The notes under the pieces: model-generated | Database searches by the model: none | What the model saw: the letters and a program-made list of their open reading frames with translations, nothing else | What the model was told of the DNA's origin: nothing | Source of the DNA: Methanococcoides burtonii DSM 6242 | GTDB lineage: Archaea > Halobacteriota > Methanosarcinia > Methanosarcinales > Methanosarcinaceae | Assembly (NCBI RefSeq): GCF_000013725.1 | Contig: NC_007955.1 | Span: 2,077,579-2,141,578, forward strand | Direction: 5' to 3' | DNA: 64,000 bases | Program-made: the position numbers and the translations under genes | Part shown: piece after piece, positions 9,412 through 18,243 of the stretch | Layout: every line of letters begins with the position of its first letter | How positions within the stretch are numbered: the first letter of the stretch is position 1

Positions 9412-10314
9412 ATGGCAGCCATTTTAACAGAGTATCTTGACTCTTTTGTACGGAGTTGCGATGATAAGAAATTGATCGCGATCCCACTTGCAGTGTTGGT
9501 GCTTTCCCTTTTAGTTTCGGGATTCGTATTTGCAACGACCGGAGCACCGGTGAAGCTTGGGATGGAATTTGAAGGCGGAACGATGATCGCTTTTGAGACG
9601 CAGGAATCTGCAGAAGCCCTTGAGCTTGCATATTCAACTCATTCCCTTGTCGATGTCCGTAAGACCGGAGACCGTGCTATTCTACAGTTCGGCCCGATGG
9701 ATAGTGAATCTCAGTCTGAGCTTGAAAAGGCAATAACTTCCAAGTATAGCAGTGTGGAGATAAAACAGATAGGTGCATTGTACGGTAAGGAATTGCAGAC
9801 ACAGGCATTGATAGCTCTTTGTCTTTCGTTCATAGGTATGGCCCTTGTTGTGTTCCTTATTTTCAGAACGGCGGTACCATCACTTGCTGTGGTGCTCTCC
9901 GCATTCTCAGATATTGCCATAGCTATTGGTTTTATGAACCTTGTGGGGATCGAGCTGTCCCTTGGAACTGTTGCAGCACTGTTGATGCTGATCGGTTATT
10001 CGGTAGACAGTGATATATTGTTGACCACCCGTGTCCTTAAGAGAAGGGGCAGTCCTGATGAGAACATCGGGCGTGCGATGCACACCGGTATCACCATGAC
10101 GACTACCACGCTTGCTGCGTTGGTCGTGATGTATGTTGTTTCCACTTTCTCTTATCTGGTGACCTCTTCTGTTTCACAGATAAATCTACTTTCCGATATT
10201 GCGATAGTCCTTATATTTGGACTGGCTGCTGATCTGATGAATACATGGCTACTTAATACTGGTATCCTGAGGTGGCATGTTCGCCGCAGTACTCCAAGGA
10301 GGCGAAGGGCATGA
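9412..10314 (+). CDS. secF: protein-export membrane protein SecF
   Basis: Partner of SecD in the RND-like SecDF complex that assists Sec-dependent export across the cytoplasmic membrane. An N-terminal membrane segment (about residues 21-42) precedes a periplasmic-type domain with the family motif GMEFEGGTMIAF. Five further membrane segments follow, including LIGYSVDSDILLTTRV, the conserved SecF signature. The ATG has GGAG 8 bases upstream. The stop overlaps the secD start as ATGA. The order is secF then secD. Confidence 0.94.
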   Translation: MAAILTEYLDSFVRSCDDKKLIAIPLAVLVLSLLVSGFVFATTGAPVKLGMEFEGGTMIAFETQESAEALELAYSTHSLVDVRKTGDRAILQFGPMDSESQSELEKAITSKYSSVEIKQIGALYGKELQTQALIALCLSFIGMALVVFLIFRTAVPSLAVVLSAFSDIAIAIGFMNLVGIELSLGTVAALLMLIGYSVDSDILLTTRVLKRRGSPDENIGRAMHTGITMTTTTLAALVVMYVVSTFSYLVTSSVSQINLLSDIAIVLIFGLAADLMNTWLLNTGILRWHVRRSTPRRRRA

Positions 10315-12005
10315 GAGAAGAGGAAGTTCCAAAAGGATTGAAGAATGATATGCGTGTCTGGTTACTGATCGCAGCTGTAGTTCTCTCCGTTGTGATGATA
10401 GGTCCTGGTTATTCTGCTGAAGAGGGTCTGAACACCGATCTTAATTATGGTCTTGATCTTGAAGGTGGTTCCTGGATACAGATCAAGTTGCAGGGTGCTG
10501 TTACTCAACTGGATGCCGACATCTCAATGCTGGTGACGGAAATTGTGGAGTCTGCGATCGATGCCCCTATTCATATCATAAGTGTTACGGGGAATACCGG
10601 TGAGGGTTATTCCAATGCTGGTAATACTGTCACGTTCACGACCAGTGCATATGTCTCTGACCTTCAGATAGATCTTTTAGGTCTCGGGGAGTCCGACATC
10701 TCATACTCTGATGATATAAGTAATATTGTGCTTTTCACGGACAAACAAACCCTTATCATGCAATACCTTTCCAAAGCTCTCAATACTGAGGTCGTTCCTC
10801 TTTTTATTGGGGATGATGTTGAGTACGAGATACGTACCGGTGTCTCTCTGGAAGAATTGCAGGCATTGATGGTTCCGGTTGGAGGCAATGTTCTTACGGG
10901 AAGTGACGGGGATGCGATATTCAGGGAAGGGGTCAGGACCGAGACACGGGACATGACCCGTGATATCCTTAGTGAAAAACTGAACTCACTTGGTCTTAAG
11001 GATATACCTGTGCGTACTGTTGGTGATGAGTATATACTGATCGATTTCGCAGGTACTGATCTCACTACTGCAAAGGACATAGTCGAGAAACCAGGTAAGT
11101 TCGAGATACGCATGCAAACCACTGGAAATGAAAGTGTGCATGTGCTCTATGGTGATTCTATCGAAAAAGTGGGTATCGTTACCCAGATGGATGGTTACTG
11201 GAACACTCCTTTCACTCTTGATGAAGATGGTGCTTTTGCTTTGCAAAAGATCGCGATCGAGTCAGGTGCTATCAATGATCCGAATTCACATCTGCTCTAC
11301 ATGTATCTGGATGACAGGGAGGTATATGGTGCACCATTGAGCTATTCCGCGGCTTCAACACTGAACGAACATCCTATTTATTCATGGCAGGCTTCTACAG
11401 GTGCCGATGAGGATGGTAAAACACAGGCTGAACAGCTTCAGATACATTTACGTGCAGGTGCGTTGCCTGTGAACGTTGTGCTTATGGGCTCCGGTCAGGT
11501 TGATGCTGCATTGGGTGCCCAGTTCAAGAGGCAGGTGGCTTTAGCAGGACTTTTCGCATTGTTAGCAGTGGCTGCAGTGGTGTTCAGGCGATACCATCAA
11601 AAGGAGATCCTGTTGCCGATGGTAGGTACTTCGATCTGTGAGGTCATAATGATACTCGGATTTGCTGGTGCTGTTAACTGGCAGCTCGACCTTGCGGCGA
11701 TAGCTGGTATTATTGCGGCTATAGGTACAGGTATCGACCATCTTGTGATAATCACTGATGAAGTTCTGTATGAAGGCAAGCTTCCATCCACCAAGGTCTA
11801 TATGGAAAGGATCACTAAGGCATTTGCTATTATATTTGCAGCTGCAGCAACGACTATGATCGCGATGTCACCTCTGGTGATCATGGGATTCGGTGCTCTC
11901 AGGGGATTTGCCATCACCACAATAGTTGGTGTGCTTATCGGTGTGCTTATTGCAAGACCTGTATATGGTAAAGTGATCAAAGTGGTCCTTGACAAAGCAG
12001 AATGA
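10311..12005 (+). CDS. secD: protein-export membrane protein SecD
   Basis: 564 aa. One N-terminal membrane segment, a large external region beginning at the LNYGLDLEGGSW motif, and a C-terminal bundle of five segments with GTGIDHLVIITDE. The start is the ATG at 10311: AAGGAGG lies 8 bases before it and it forms ATGA with the secF stop, giving translational coupling. The in-frame ATG at 10272 inside secF is rejected for lack of such a site. The next gene, an RFC-type subunit, starts 21 bases after the stop on the same strand. Confidence 0.94.
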   Translation: MREEEVPKGLKNDMRVWLLIAAVVLSVVMIGPGYSAEEGLNTDLNYGLDLEGGSWIQIKLQGAVTQLDADISMLVTEIVESAIDAPIHIISVTGNTGEGYSNAGNTVTFTTSAYVSDLQIDLLGLGESDISYSDDISNIVLFTDKQTLIMQYLSKALNTEVVPLFIGDDVEYEIRTGVSLEELQALMVPVGGNVLTGSDGDAIFREGVRTETRDMTRDILSEKLNSLGLKDIPVRTVGDEYILIDFAGTDLTTAKDIVEKPGKFEIRMQTTGNESVHVLYGDSIEKVGIVTQMDGYWNTPFTLDEDGAFALQKIAIESGAINDPNSHLLYMYLDDREVYGAPLSYSAASTLNEHPIYSWQASTGADEDGKTQAEQLQIHLRAGALPVNVVLMGSGQVDAALGAQFKRQVALAGLFALLAVAAVVFRRYHQKEILLPMVGTSICEVIMILGFAGAVNWQLDLAAIAGIIAAIGTGIDHLVIITDEVLYEGKLPSTKVYMERITKAFAIIFAAAATTMIAMSPLVIMGFGALRGFAITTIVGVLIGVLIARPVYGKVIKVVLDKAE

Positions 12006-12026
12006 TGGTTGTTTGGAGTTTGTTCA

Positions 12027-13052
12027 ATGAATGATCTATGGACTGTAAAATACCGGCCTCAGAAGCTTGAGGATATTGTGGGGAACGGGGAGTCTGTGAA
12101 TTCTCTTGTCCATCTTGTGGGGTCGGGCAACCTCCCTCATCTTGTTTTTCACGGACCGGTGAATTCCGGAAAGTCTTCCACAGCGTTTGCTCTGGCATAC
12201 GAGCTTTATGGGGAATATTATGAGAACAATTTCACTTACTTCAATGCTTCTGATTTCTTTGATCAGGGGAAACGCTATCTTGTGAGGGATAAGCGTTTTG
12301 TTCACATTATCGGTACCGATGATCCCAAAAAGATATATTCCAGTGTTATTTCCATATTCAAGGAAGTCATTAATGAATTTGCAGGCATGGGGTCATTGGA
12401 TGCAGATTATAAGATAATATTCATCGACAACGTTGAATCTCTGGAAACCGGTGCTCAACATGCTTTAAGGCGGATAATGGAAAAATATACCCGGACATGC
12501 AGGTTCATATTATCTACCACCCAACCTTCAAAACTGATCGCTCCTTTGCGGTCAAGAGGGCTGGAATTGTTCTTTACCTATGTGCCGGACGATGCACTCA
12601 GGTCATTTGTGATCTCGGTAGCAGAGAAGGAAGCTATCTCAATTTCAGATGATGGGTACGATGCCCTTCTTTATTATGCAGGGGGTAATGTTTCCAAAGC
12701 CCTTCTGACACTTCAGTTCGCGGTTATGAACCATCCCGGTAAAACGATCACAGGGGAAATTCTTTATGAAGAAGCGCTAGGTGATGTGTCGAAAAATGTG
12801 ACCGAGCTTCATAATGCTGCTATTGAGCATGATGTACTGAAGGCAAGAAAACTGATCGATACGCTTCTTATCGAAGAAGGTTTTACGGGGGACGAGGTAT
12901 TGCAGCAGTTACATTCTGTGGTCGTGGAATCCGGTAGGGTTGAAGGTGAGGTTGCAAAGGCCATCTGCAGGATTGCGGACACGGATGCAATGGTTATAGA
13001 CAGTGCTAATCCACGGATCCATCTGGAGAAGTTGGTTACGGAACTTTATTGA
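12027..13052 (+). CDS. replication factor C small subunit-like protein with degenerate ATPase site
   Basis: 341 aa with the full layout of an RFC clamp-loader subunit: start WTVKYRPQKLEDIVGN, AAA+ domain, and C-terminal collar (KARKLIDTLLIEEGF). Key motifs are altered. Walker A is GPVNSGKS rather than GPPGTGKT, Walker B is FIDNVE and lacks the DE pair, and the SRC motif reads RSRG, keeping only its arginine. Methanosarcina acetivorans is known to have a three-part RFC with two different small subunits; this looks like the divergent one, probably a weak or non-hydrolysing subunit. The ATG at 12027 has GGAG 8 bases upstream; the TTG at 12009 does not. Confidence 0.85.
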   Translation: MNDLWTVKYRPQKLEDIVGNGESVNSLVHLVGSGNLPHLVFHGPVNSGKSSTAFALAYELYGEYYENNFTYFNASDFFDQGKRYLVRDKRFVHIIGTDDPKKIYSSVISIFKEVINEFAGMGSLDADYKIIFIDNVESLETGAQHALRRIMEKYTRTCRFILSTTQPSKLIAPLRSRGLELFFTYVPDDALRSFVISVAEKEAISISDDGYDALLYYAGGNVSKALLTLQFAVMNHPGKTITGEILYEEALGDVSKNVTELHNAAIEHDVLKARKLIDTLLIEEGFTGDEVLQQLHSVVVESGRVEGEVAKAICRIADTDAMVIDSANPRIHLEKLVTELY

Positions 13053-13067
13053 TATCTGGTTTTGACT

Positions 13068-14714
13068 ATGACATCGGAAGTTAATGATAATTTCAGGGTT
13101 GCATGCCGAAAGTTGCTGGATATGGTGCTTGATGGTGAGATCTCTGACGAGAAGCAATTGACCAAGGCGAAAAAGGTTATCAGCAAAGAGTACAGGCTAT
13201 CCACTCTCCCTAAACATCCTGATATTATTATGGTGGGTACAGATGAGGAGCAGAAGCTCGTTCGTGATCTTCTTCGCCGAAAGCCTGTTCGGACTATCTC
13301 TGGAGTGGCGGTAATAGCGGCAATGACATCTCCCTGTGAGTGTCCTCACGGGGTATGTATTCCTTGTCCTGGAGGCCCGAAGTCCTCTTTCAATTCTCCT
13401 CAAAGCTATATGGGTCAGGAACCTGCTACAATGAGGGCGATGCAATATGAGTATGATCCTTATCGCATTGTCTCTGGTCGTCTTTCCCAGTTAAAGCATA
13501 TAGGCCATGATGTGGACAAGGCAGAGCTTATTGTCATGGGTGGTACGTTCTCCTCACGTGCTATTGATTATCAGGAATGGTACACTAAGAGATGCCTTGA
13601 GGCCATGAACGATTTTTCCGGTACACAGTGGCGTGAAGACATAAAAGTTATCGGAGATGTCGTTCCTTATGTGACGGTCGAAGATGTCCAGAGGGCGAAT
13701 GAGACCGCTATTGTCCGTAATACGGGCATAACCTTTGAAACAAGACCGGATTGGACAAATACTGATCATGTGGACCGGATGCTTGATCTGGGTGCTACCA
13801 AGGTCGAGATCGGTGTGCAAAGTGTATATGATTTCGTGCTTGAAAGAATGCGGAGGGGTCATAGTGTTCAGGATTCGGTAGATTCGAACCGGGTGCTACG
13901 GGATAGTGCACTGAAGGTGGGTTTCCATATGATGCCACATCTTCCGGGAATGGATTCTGCAAGGGACCTTAGGGGATTCAAAAAGCTGTTCTCTGATAGT
14001 AATTTCATGCCGGATTATCTCAAGATCTATCCTACACTGGTGACGGAAGGTACTGAACTATATGATATGTGGTCGGGAGGGGAATATGAGGCTCTCGGTG
14101 ATGAGGAGGCTATCGAGCTTCTGGCCGACATCAAGGCAATTCTGCCTAAGTGGGTCCGTATGCAGCGTATCCAGAGGGATATTCCGTCCCCTCAGATATT
14201 CGCAGGCGTGAAGAAAAGCAATGTAAGACAGCTTGCGAAGGAACGTCTCGAGTCAAGGGGTGTTAAGTGTAAGTGTATACGTTGCAGGGAAGTCGGTCAT
14301 AATGTCCTCAAAGGGAATGAACCTGATGTCGATAGTATAGAGCTTACCATCGATACATACGATTCTTGTGGCGGAAAGGAACATTTCCTTTCGTTCGAGG
14401 ATGTCAGTACTGATATCCTTATAGGCTTCTTACGTCTTCGGTTCCCGAATACACCTCACAGGGAAGAATTGCAGGATGCTGCATTGGTGAGGGAACTTCA
14501 TGTGTACGGTTCTATGGTTCCGGTGGGCAAAGGTGCTGTGGGTATGGACTGGCAGCATAGGGGCTATGGTGCTGAATTATTAGAGAATGCAGAAATTCTG
14601 GCAAAAGATGCAGGGTATTTAAAAGTTTCTATCATTAGTGGTATTGGTGTAAGACAGTATTATCGCAAGTTTGGATATTATCGAGATGGTGTATATATGT
14701 CAAAAATGATATGA
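13068..14714 (+). CDS. elp3: Elp3 family tRNA uridine-34 modification enzyme (radical SAM and acetyltransferase)
   Basis: Makes the carboxymethyl group on the wobble uridine of tRNA from acetyl-CoA and SAM. The radical SAM core begins with the cysteine cluster CECPHGVCIPCPGG (about residues 90-105). The C-terminal GNAT domain carries the acetyl-CoA loop QHRGYGAELL and ends RKFGYYRDGVYMSKM. A cysteine group CKCIRC about residue 400 fits the zinc-binding linker. About 548 aa, normal for archaeal Elp3. Starts 15 bases after the RFC-like gene; an upstream in-frame TTG at 13062 is an alternative start. Confidence 0.93.
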   Translation: MTSEVNDNFRVACRKLLDMVLDGEISDEKQLTKAKKVISKEYRLSTLPKHPDIIMVGTDEEQKLVRDLLRRKPVRTISGVAVIAAMTSPCECPHGVCIPCPGGPKSSFNSPQSYMGQEPATMRAMQYEYDPYRIVSGRLSQLKHIGHDVDKAELIVMGGTFSSRAIDYQEWYTKRCLEAMNDFSGTQWREDIKVIGDVVPYVTVEDVQRANETAIVRNTGITFETRPDWTNTDHVDRMLDLGATKVEIGVQSVYDFVLERMRRGHSVQDSVDSNRVLRDSALKVGFHMMPHLPGMDSARDLRGFKKLFSDSNFMPDYLKIYPTLVTEGTELYDMWSGGEYEALGDEEAIELLADIKAILPKWVRMQRIQRDIPSPQIFAGVKKSNVRQLAKERLESRGVKCKCIRCREVGHNVLKGNEPDVDSIELTIDTYDSCGGKEHFLSFEDVSTDILIGFLRLRFPNTPHREELQDAALVRELHVYGSMVPVGKGAVGMDWQHRGYGAELLENAEILAKDAGYLKVSIISGIGVRQYYRKFGYYRDGVYMSKMI

Positions 14715-14864
14715 AGTGTCACTAATCTCTTTTGTTCGCATTGTGTTTTTTCAAGGGAGTTGTATTACGGTACGCCTTCAATACATTTATATTAAGGCAT
14801 GTCATTTAATAATACAATTATTCCTTTATTCATATTGGTGTAATAATAGTATGGATGGGATCAT

Positions 14865-15212
14865 ATGACCGATAACTCTGCAACTGAAGAAATGATACGG
14901 CTCCTTCGTGAGATCAGTGGAAAGCTTGACCGTATCCTTATTCAGGGTTCAAATGAGAGCGAATCAGATGGCGATATCCTTGATGTTCTGGATGTTATGA
15001 CATTGCTCACTTTGCCGGATCATTTGCGTACGACCGCAACAGCTCTTTTTGAGCTTGGTTCGGCTACAGCGGATGAGCTTGCGGGGAAAACAAATAAAGA
15101 AAGAGCTGTTGAGAGCAATTATCTGAACCAACTGGTACGAATGGGTCATGTTGTGAAAAACAGGTCCGGCAGGAAAGTATACTTTAGTATTGGAGATGGG
15201 CTAGGCAAATGA
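14865..15212 (+). CDS. winged-helix DNA-binding protein, 115 aa
   Basis: An N-terminal coiled-coil-like helix (residues about 8-28, EEMIRLLREISGKLDRIL) is followed by a winged helix (about 45-112: LPDHLRTTATALFELGSATADELAG, then ESNYLNQLVRMGHV and the wing RSGRKVYFSI). This arrangement is typical of small archaeal transcriptional regulators. A TATA-like box at 14785-14794 precedes it. The next gene on the strand is a ParA-like ATPase, now separated by an IS5-type element. Regulatory target unknown; the neighbour is the obvious candidate. Confidence 0.75.
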   Translation: MTDNSATEEMIRLLREISGKLDRILIQGSNESESDGDILDVLDVMTLLTLPDHLRTTATALFELGSATADELAGKTNKERAVESNYLNQLVRMGHVVKNRSGRKVYFSIGDGLGK

Positions 15213-15309
15213 ATACTGCTGAACGACTGCTTATTTAGTTGGGTTGTGATAAAATACACTTCTTTATAAACAAAGTAAACTTTAGTATCAATCAATTTTA
15301 ATTTCAAAT

Positions 15310-15320
15310 GATTTTATATA
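15310..15320 (+). promoter_or_regulatory. TATA-like element cut off from the ParA-like gene by the IS
   Basis: ATTTTATATAC lies 22 bases left of the IS insertion point. Without the IS and one 4-bp duplication it would be about 60 bases upstream of the ATG now at 16519, a normal promoter position. Confidence 0.4.
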
Positions 15321-15341
15321 CAGGTTTATGTATTTATTATA

Positions 15342-16482
15342 GAGAATTCCGATAAACCTCGGAAACAGACGCAATATTTATAATATATTACAATAATTTT
15401 GTATTATGTCCTTAACAAACTTTGCTTTTAAAGAAGAGTACAAACGTCTTGAAAATCTCGGTGACAAGCTCTCTGAAATTGAATCTCTCATCGATTGGAA
15501 ACCATTTCGTCCAATTATAGCAGAGATGTATATCAATAAAACAGAGTTCGGTGGCAGACCAAACGTTGATGAAATCGTCATGCTCAAAATGTTAGTATTG
15601 CAACAATGGCATGGACTATCTGACCCTGAACTTGAAAGACAAGCTACTGACAGAATTTCCTTTAGGAAATTCTTGGGCTTTCCTGCAAAAATTCCAGATC
15701 ATACTACTGTTTGGGCATTTAGAGAACGAATTGCTCAATCAGGAAAAGAAGATGAAATCTGGAATGAAATGCAAAGACAACTTGATAAGAAAGGTTTGAG
15801 GATCAAACAAGGTATGATTCAGGATGCAACATTTATACATGCTGATCCAGGACATGCAAATCTTGATACTCCTCGTGGAAATGAAGCAAAGACCAGAAGA
15901 TGTAAGGACGGTACATGGACAAAAAAGGCATCTAAGTCACATTTTGGATATAAACTACATACCATTGAAGATACCGAATATGATCTGATAAGGAGATATA
16001 GGACAACTACTGCCTCAGTTCATGATAGTCAGGTGGATCTTTCTGAAGAAGGCGAAGTTGTTTACAGAGATAGAGGTTACTTTGGTGCAATTTCAAAAGG
16101 ATATGATGCAACTATGCAAAGGGGCGTGCGAGGTCATCCTATTGGTATTAGGGATAAGATGAGAAACAAAAGAATAAGCAGGAAAAGAGCAAAGGGAGAA
16201 AGACCTTATGCTGTTATCAAAAATGTGTTTACGTCAGGATTTGTAAGAGTAACAACGTTGGCAAGAGTAAATGTCAAAATGGCGATTACAGCATTCAGCT
16301 ATAATCTCTATCAATTGAGGACAATAAGAAGAAAATCATTAGGATGAATAGCGGTAGCTATTCAAAAAAGTTGGAAAGTATATAAATAGATACTAGCAAA
16401 CTGCTGGAAATAGAGAGAAAAGCTCAAAATTTTAGCTGGAAAAATTTGCTTTGAAAAAAATCAGCAGTTAATCGCAATTCTC
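15342..16482 (+). mobile_element. IS5-type insertion sequence, copy 1 (1141 bp)
   Basis: Imperfect terminal inverted repeats: left GAGAATTCCGATAAACC, right (reversed) GAGAATTGCGATTAACT. Directly flanked by a 4-bp target duplication TATA (15338-15341 and 16483-16486). Contains one intact transposase. A near-identical copy lies inverted at 45976-47212. It sits between a winged-helix gene and a ParA-like gene, just downstream of a TATA-like element, so it probably displaces the ParA-like promoter. Confidence 0.93.
15406..16347 (+). CDS. IS5 family transposase
   Basis: 313-aa DDE transposase, intact. The N-terminal helix-rich domain (PFRPIIAEMYINKTEFGGRP) is followed by the catalytic core: first D in MIQDATFIHADPGH, second D in YRDRGYFG, and E in KGERPYAVIKNVF. 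It differs from the copy at 46111-47052 at only a few residues (for example IAQSGKED against ISQAGKED), so both copies are young. Its start codon lies 64 bases inside the element. Confidence 0.93.
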   Translation: MSLTNFAFKEEYKRLENLGDKLSEIESLIDWKPFRPIIAEMYINKTEFGGRPNVDEIVMLKMLVLQQWHGLSDPELERQATDRISFRKFLGFPAKIPDHTTVWAFRERIAQSGKEDEIWNEMQRQLDKKGLRIKQGMIQDATFIHADPGHANLDTPRGNEAKTRRCKDGTWTKKASKSHFGYKLHTIEDTEYDLIRRYRTTTASVHDSQVDLSEEGEVVYRDRGYFGAISKGYDATMQRGVRGHPIGIRDKMRNKRISRKRAKGERPYAVIKNVFTSGFVRVTTLARVNVKMAITAFSYNLYQLRTIRRKSLG

Positions 16483-16518
16483 TATAATTGAACCTCTACA
16501 AATTGAAGTGATCAGGAT

Positions 16519-17271
16519 ATGTCATTGACAATTGCAGTACATTCTTATAAAGGTGGTTCCGGTAAAACCTCATTTGCAATTAATCTTGCGTCTGCGTATG
16601 CATCTGTTGGAAAGAGCGTATGCCTTTTGGATGTTGATCTAAAGGCTCCCAGTTCGTTCAATTATCTACTTCCTGAAGCTAAGCGCTGGGTCAATGATGT
16701 CTTTGAAGGTCGATACGGTGTAATGGATGTGGTCATGGATGTCAGCAAAGAAATGGGTACCGCGGGTGCGTTCGATGTTGGCTATTCTAATCCCGATATC
16801 CTCGCTGTTCGTGATGTTTCAAGCAAGGACCGAAAATGGCAGTCAAAGGCATTGAAATTCTTGATGAATGCTAAAAGGGACCTTTCAAATATCGGCATCG
16901 ATGTCGTTATATTAGATACGGGAGCTGGTGTGGATTTTACTTCGGTTAACGCGATTGCTGTTGCAGATCATGTTGTTATGGTGGGCAAACCCGGAGCTTC
17001 CAGACAAAGGGCAATTGATCAGGTCGTCAAGGGCATTTATATACCATTGGAAAAGAACTGTTCGATTGTTGAGAACATGGGCCATGCTAACAATTCTACT
17101 GATCTTTCCTATGAGGGGCAGTTCGATCTTCCTGTATTGGCATCGATTCCTTGTATGTGTGATGTTGCGGTTAGGTGTGACAATGAAGTTTTGGTACTTA
17201 CAGAACCGGAACATTCTTTTTCAAAGAACATTTTTAATGCCATGAGGGCTATTGATAAGCTAACTTCCTGA
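16519..17271 (+). CDS. ParA/MinD-like ATPase, 250 aa
   Basis: SIMIBI-class P-loop ATPase with the deviant Walker A KGGSGKTS (residues 11-18), a switch-like segment CLLDVDLKAPSS (about 37-48) and the Walker B region VVILDTGAGVDFTS. No C-terminal amphipathic MinD helix is obvious. Such proteins position DNA or cell-surface machines or act as chaperone-type ATPases; which one is not clear. The likely partner is the winged-helix gene at 14865, with which it would form a pair if the IS were absent. Confidence 0.8.
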   Translation: MSLTIAVHSYKGGSGKTSFAINLASAYASVGKSVCLLDVDLKAPSSFNYLLPEAKRWVNDVFEGRYGVMDVVMDVSKEMGTAGAFDVGYSNPDILAVRDVSSKDRKWQSKALKFLMNAKRDLSNIGIDVVILDTGAGVDFTSVNAIAVADHVVMVGKPGASRQRAIDQVVKGIYIPLEKNCSIVENMGHANNSTDLSYEGQFDLPVLASIPCMCDVAVRCDNEVLVLTEPEHSFSKNIFNAMRAIDKLTS

Positions 17272-17315
17272 TAATGAATGATCGAAAAGTTGATCATCAT
17301 GAATTTTTGATGAGA

Positions 17316-18116
17316 TCATTTGTTGTTATCTTTGTTGATGATATCTTTTACATTATCAATATAACTCAGTAGTTCATTCCTTTTTGCTTCCTCTATTTTG
17401 TTTTGAAATGTCTCTGACTCCATTAGTGTGCTCTGGAGTGCAATGATCAAAAGATATACGATTGCAGCAGCTGCAAATGCGAGTGTTATCCTTTCAATTG
17501 GATATATGGCAATTACGGATGTGAACATCTGTGGGGTAATGTCATAGAGTATTGCTGCGGTTATACTTCCCGCAAGGTGATCTGCAAGGATGGCAATCAG
17601 GGTTGAAAATAGAAGAAACGCGAATGTGTAGAAATTTCCTCTCTTGTCATGATATTTATGGTGGAAAAGGACAAAGCTACCAAGAACTATGATGTGAAAC
17701 CATGGATAATAGAATACTTCTCTTCCTAATGGGGTAATGTACCATCCAAGGATCAGTATGCTGAACAATATCATTGCAGCCTTCTCCCTTTTAGTGATGC
17801 ATAGCCCTGTCACAACGGAAGCCATTGCAACAAAAAATGGTGTTAGGAGGTGGAACATGTCGGGGGTATGACTTCTTACAAATACATGTGCCATTATACC
17901 GGTAAAAGATGCGATCGCACCCCATAAAGGTCCCAGAAGGAATCCGTTCAGTGCACCAAATGATACTACTGAACTTATTCTGGCTCCTTCTATTCCAATG
18001 AGGTTTTCAAAATCAGGAAACCAACTTGCAAAATACGTAGCTACTATTGCGGATAATAGGTAAAGTAATGTGAGTTCTCTCTTTTTTATAAGATGGTTAT
18101 ATATATCTATTATCAC
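17316..18116 (-). CDS. multi-pass membrane protein, possibly ECF S-component-like
   Basis: 266 aa with about six or seven hydrophobic segments from residue 14 to 228, then a charged cytoplasmic tail (NKIEEAKRNELLSYIDNVKD). The stretch ISSVVSFGALNGFLLGPLWGAIASFTG resembles the substrate-binding membrane subunits of ECF vitamin/metal transporters, but no ATPase or T-component is adjacent, so this is a suggestion only. The start is GTG at 18116; a TATA-like box lies at 18140-18150 on the minus strand. Confidence 0.7.
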   Translation of the reverse strand: MIIDIYNHLIKKRELTLLYLLSAIVATYFASWFPDFENLIGIEGARISSVVSFGALNGFLLGPLWGAIASFTGIMAHVFVRSHTPDMFHLLTPFFVAMASVVTGLCITKREKAAMILFSILILGWYITPLGREVFYYPWFHIIVLGSFVLFHHKYHDKRGNFYTFAFLLFSTLIAILADHLAGSITAAILYDITPQMFTSVIAIYPIERITLAFAAAAIVYLLIIALQSTLMESETFQNKIEEAKRNELLSYIDNVKDIINKDNNK

Positions 18117-18205
18117 ATTTATCTATTTGTTCTGCAGACATATATAATGAATTAAGAATACTTTTTTTATATTTTATAGTCATCTACAAATTTTCCATCA
18201 GAACT

Positions 18206-18215
18206 AATATATATA
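18206..18215 (+). promoter_or_regulatory. TATA box for fae-hps
   Basis: AATATATATA. Expected start site near 18238-18242, right at the start codon, so the transcript may be almost leaderless. Confidence 0.5.
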
Positions 18216-18243
18216 GTCATACCAATTTAGCGGATTGATAACT

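Noticed and set aside
17291-17318. Hairpin TGATCATCAT/GATGAGATCA between convergent genes
   Set aside because: The arms pair only with a two-base gap and there is no T run, so a terminator is not supported.
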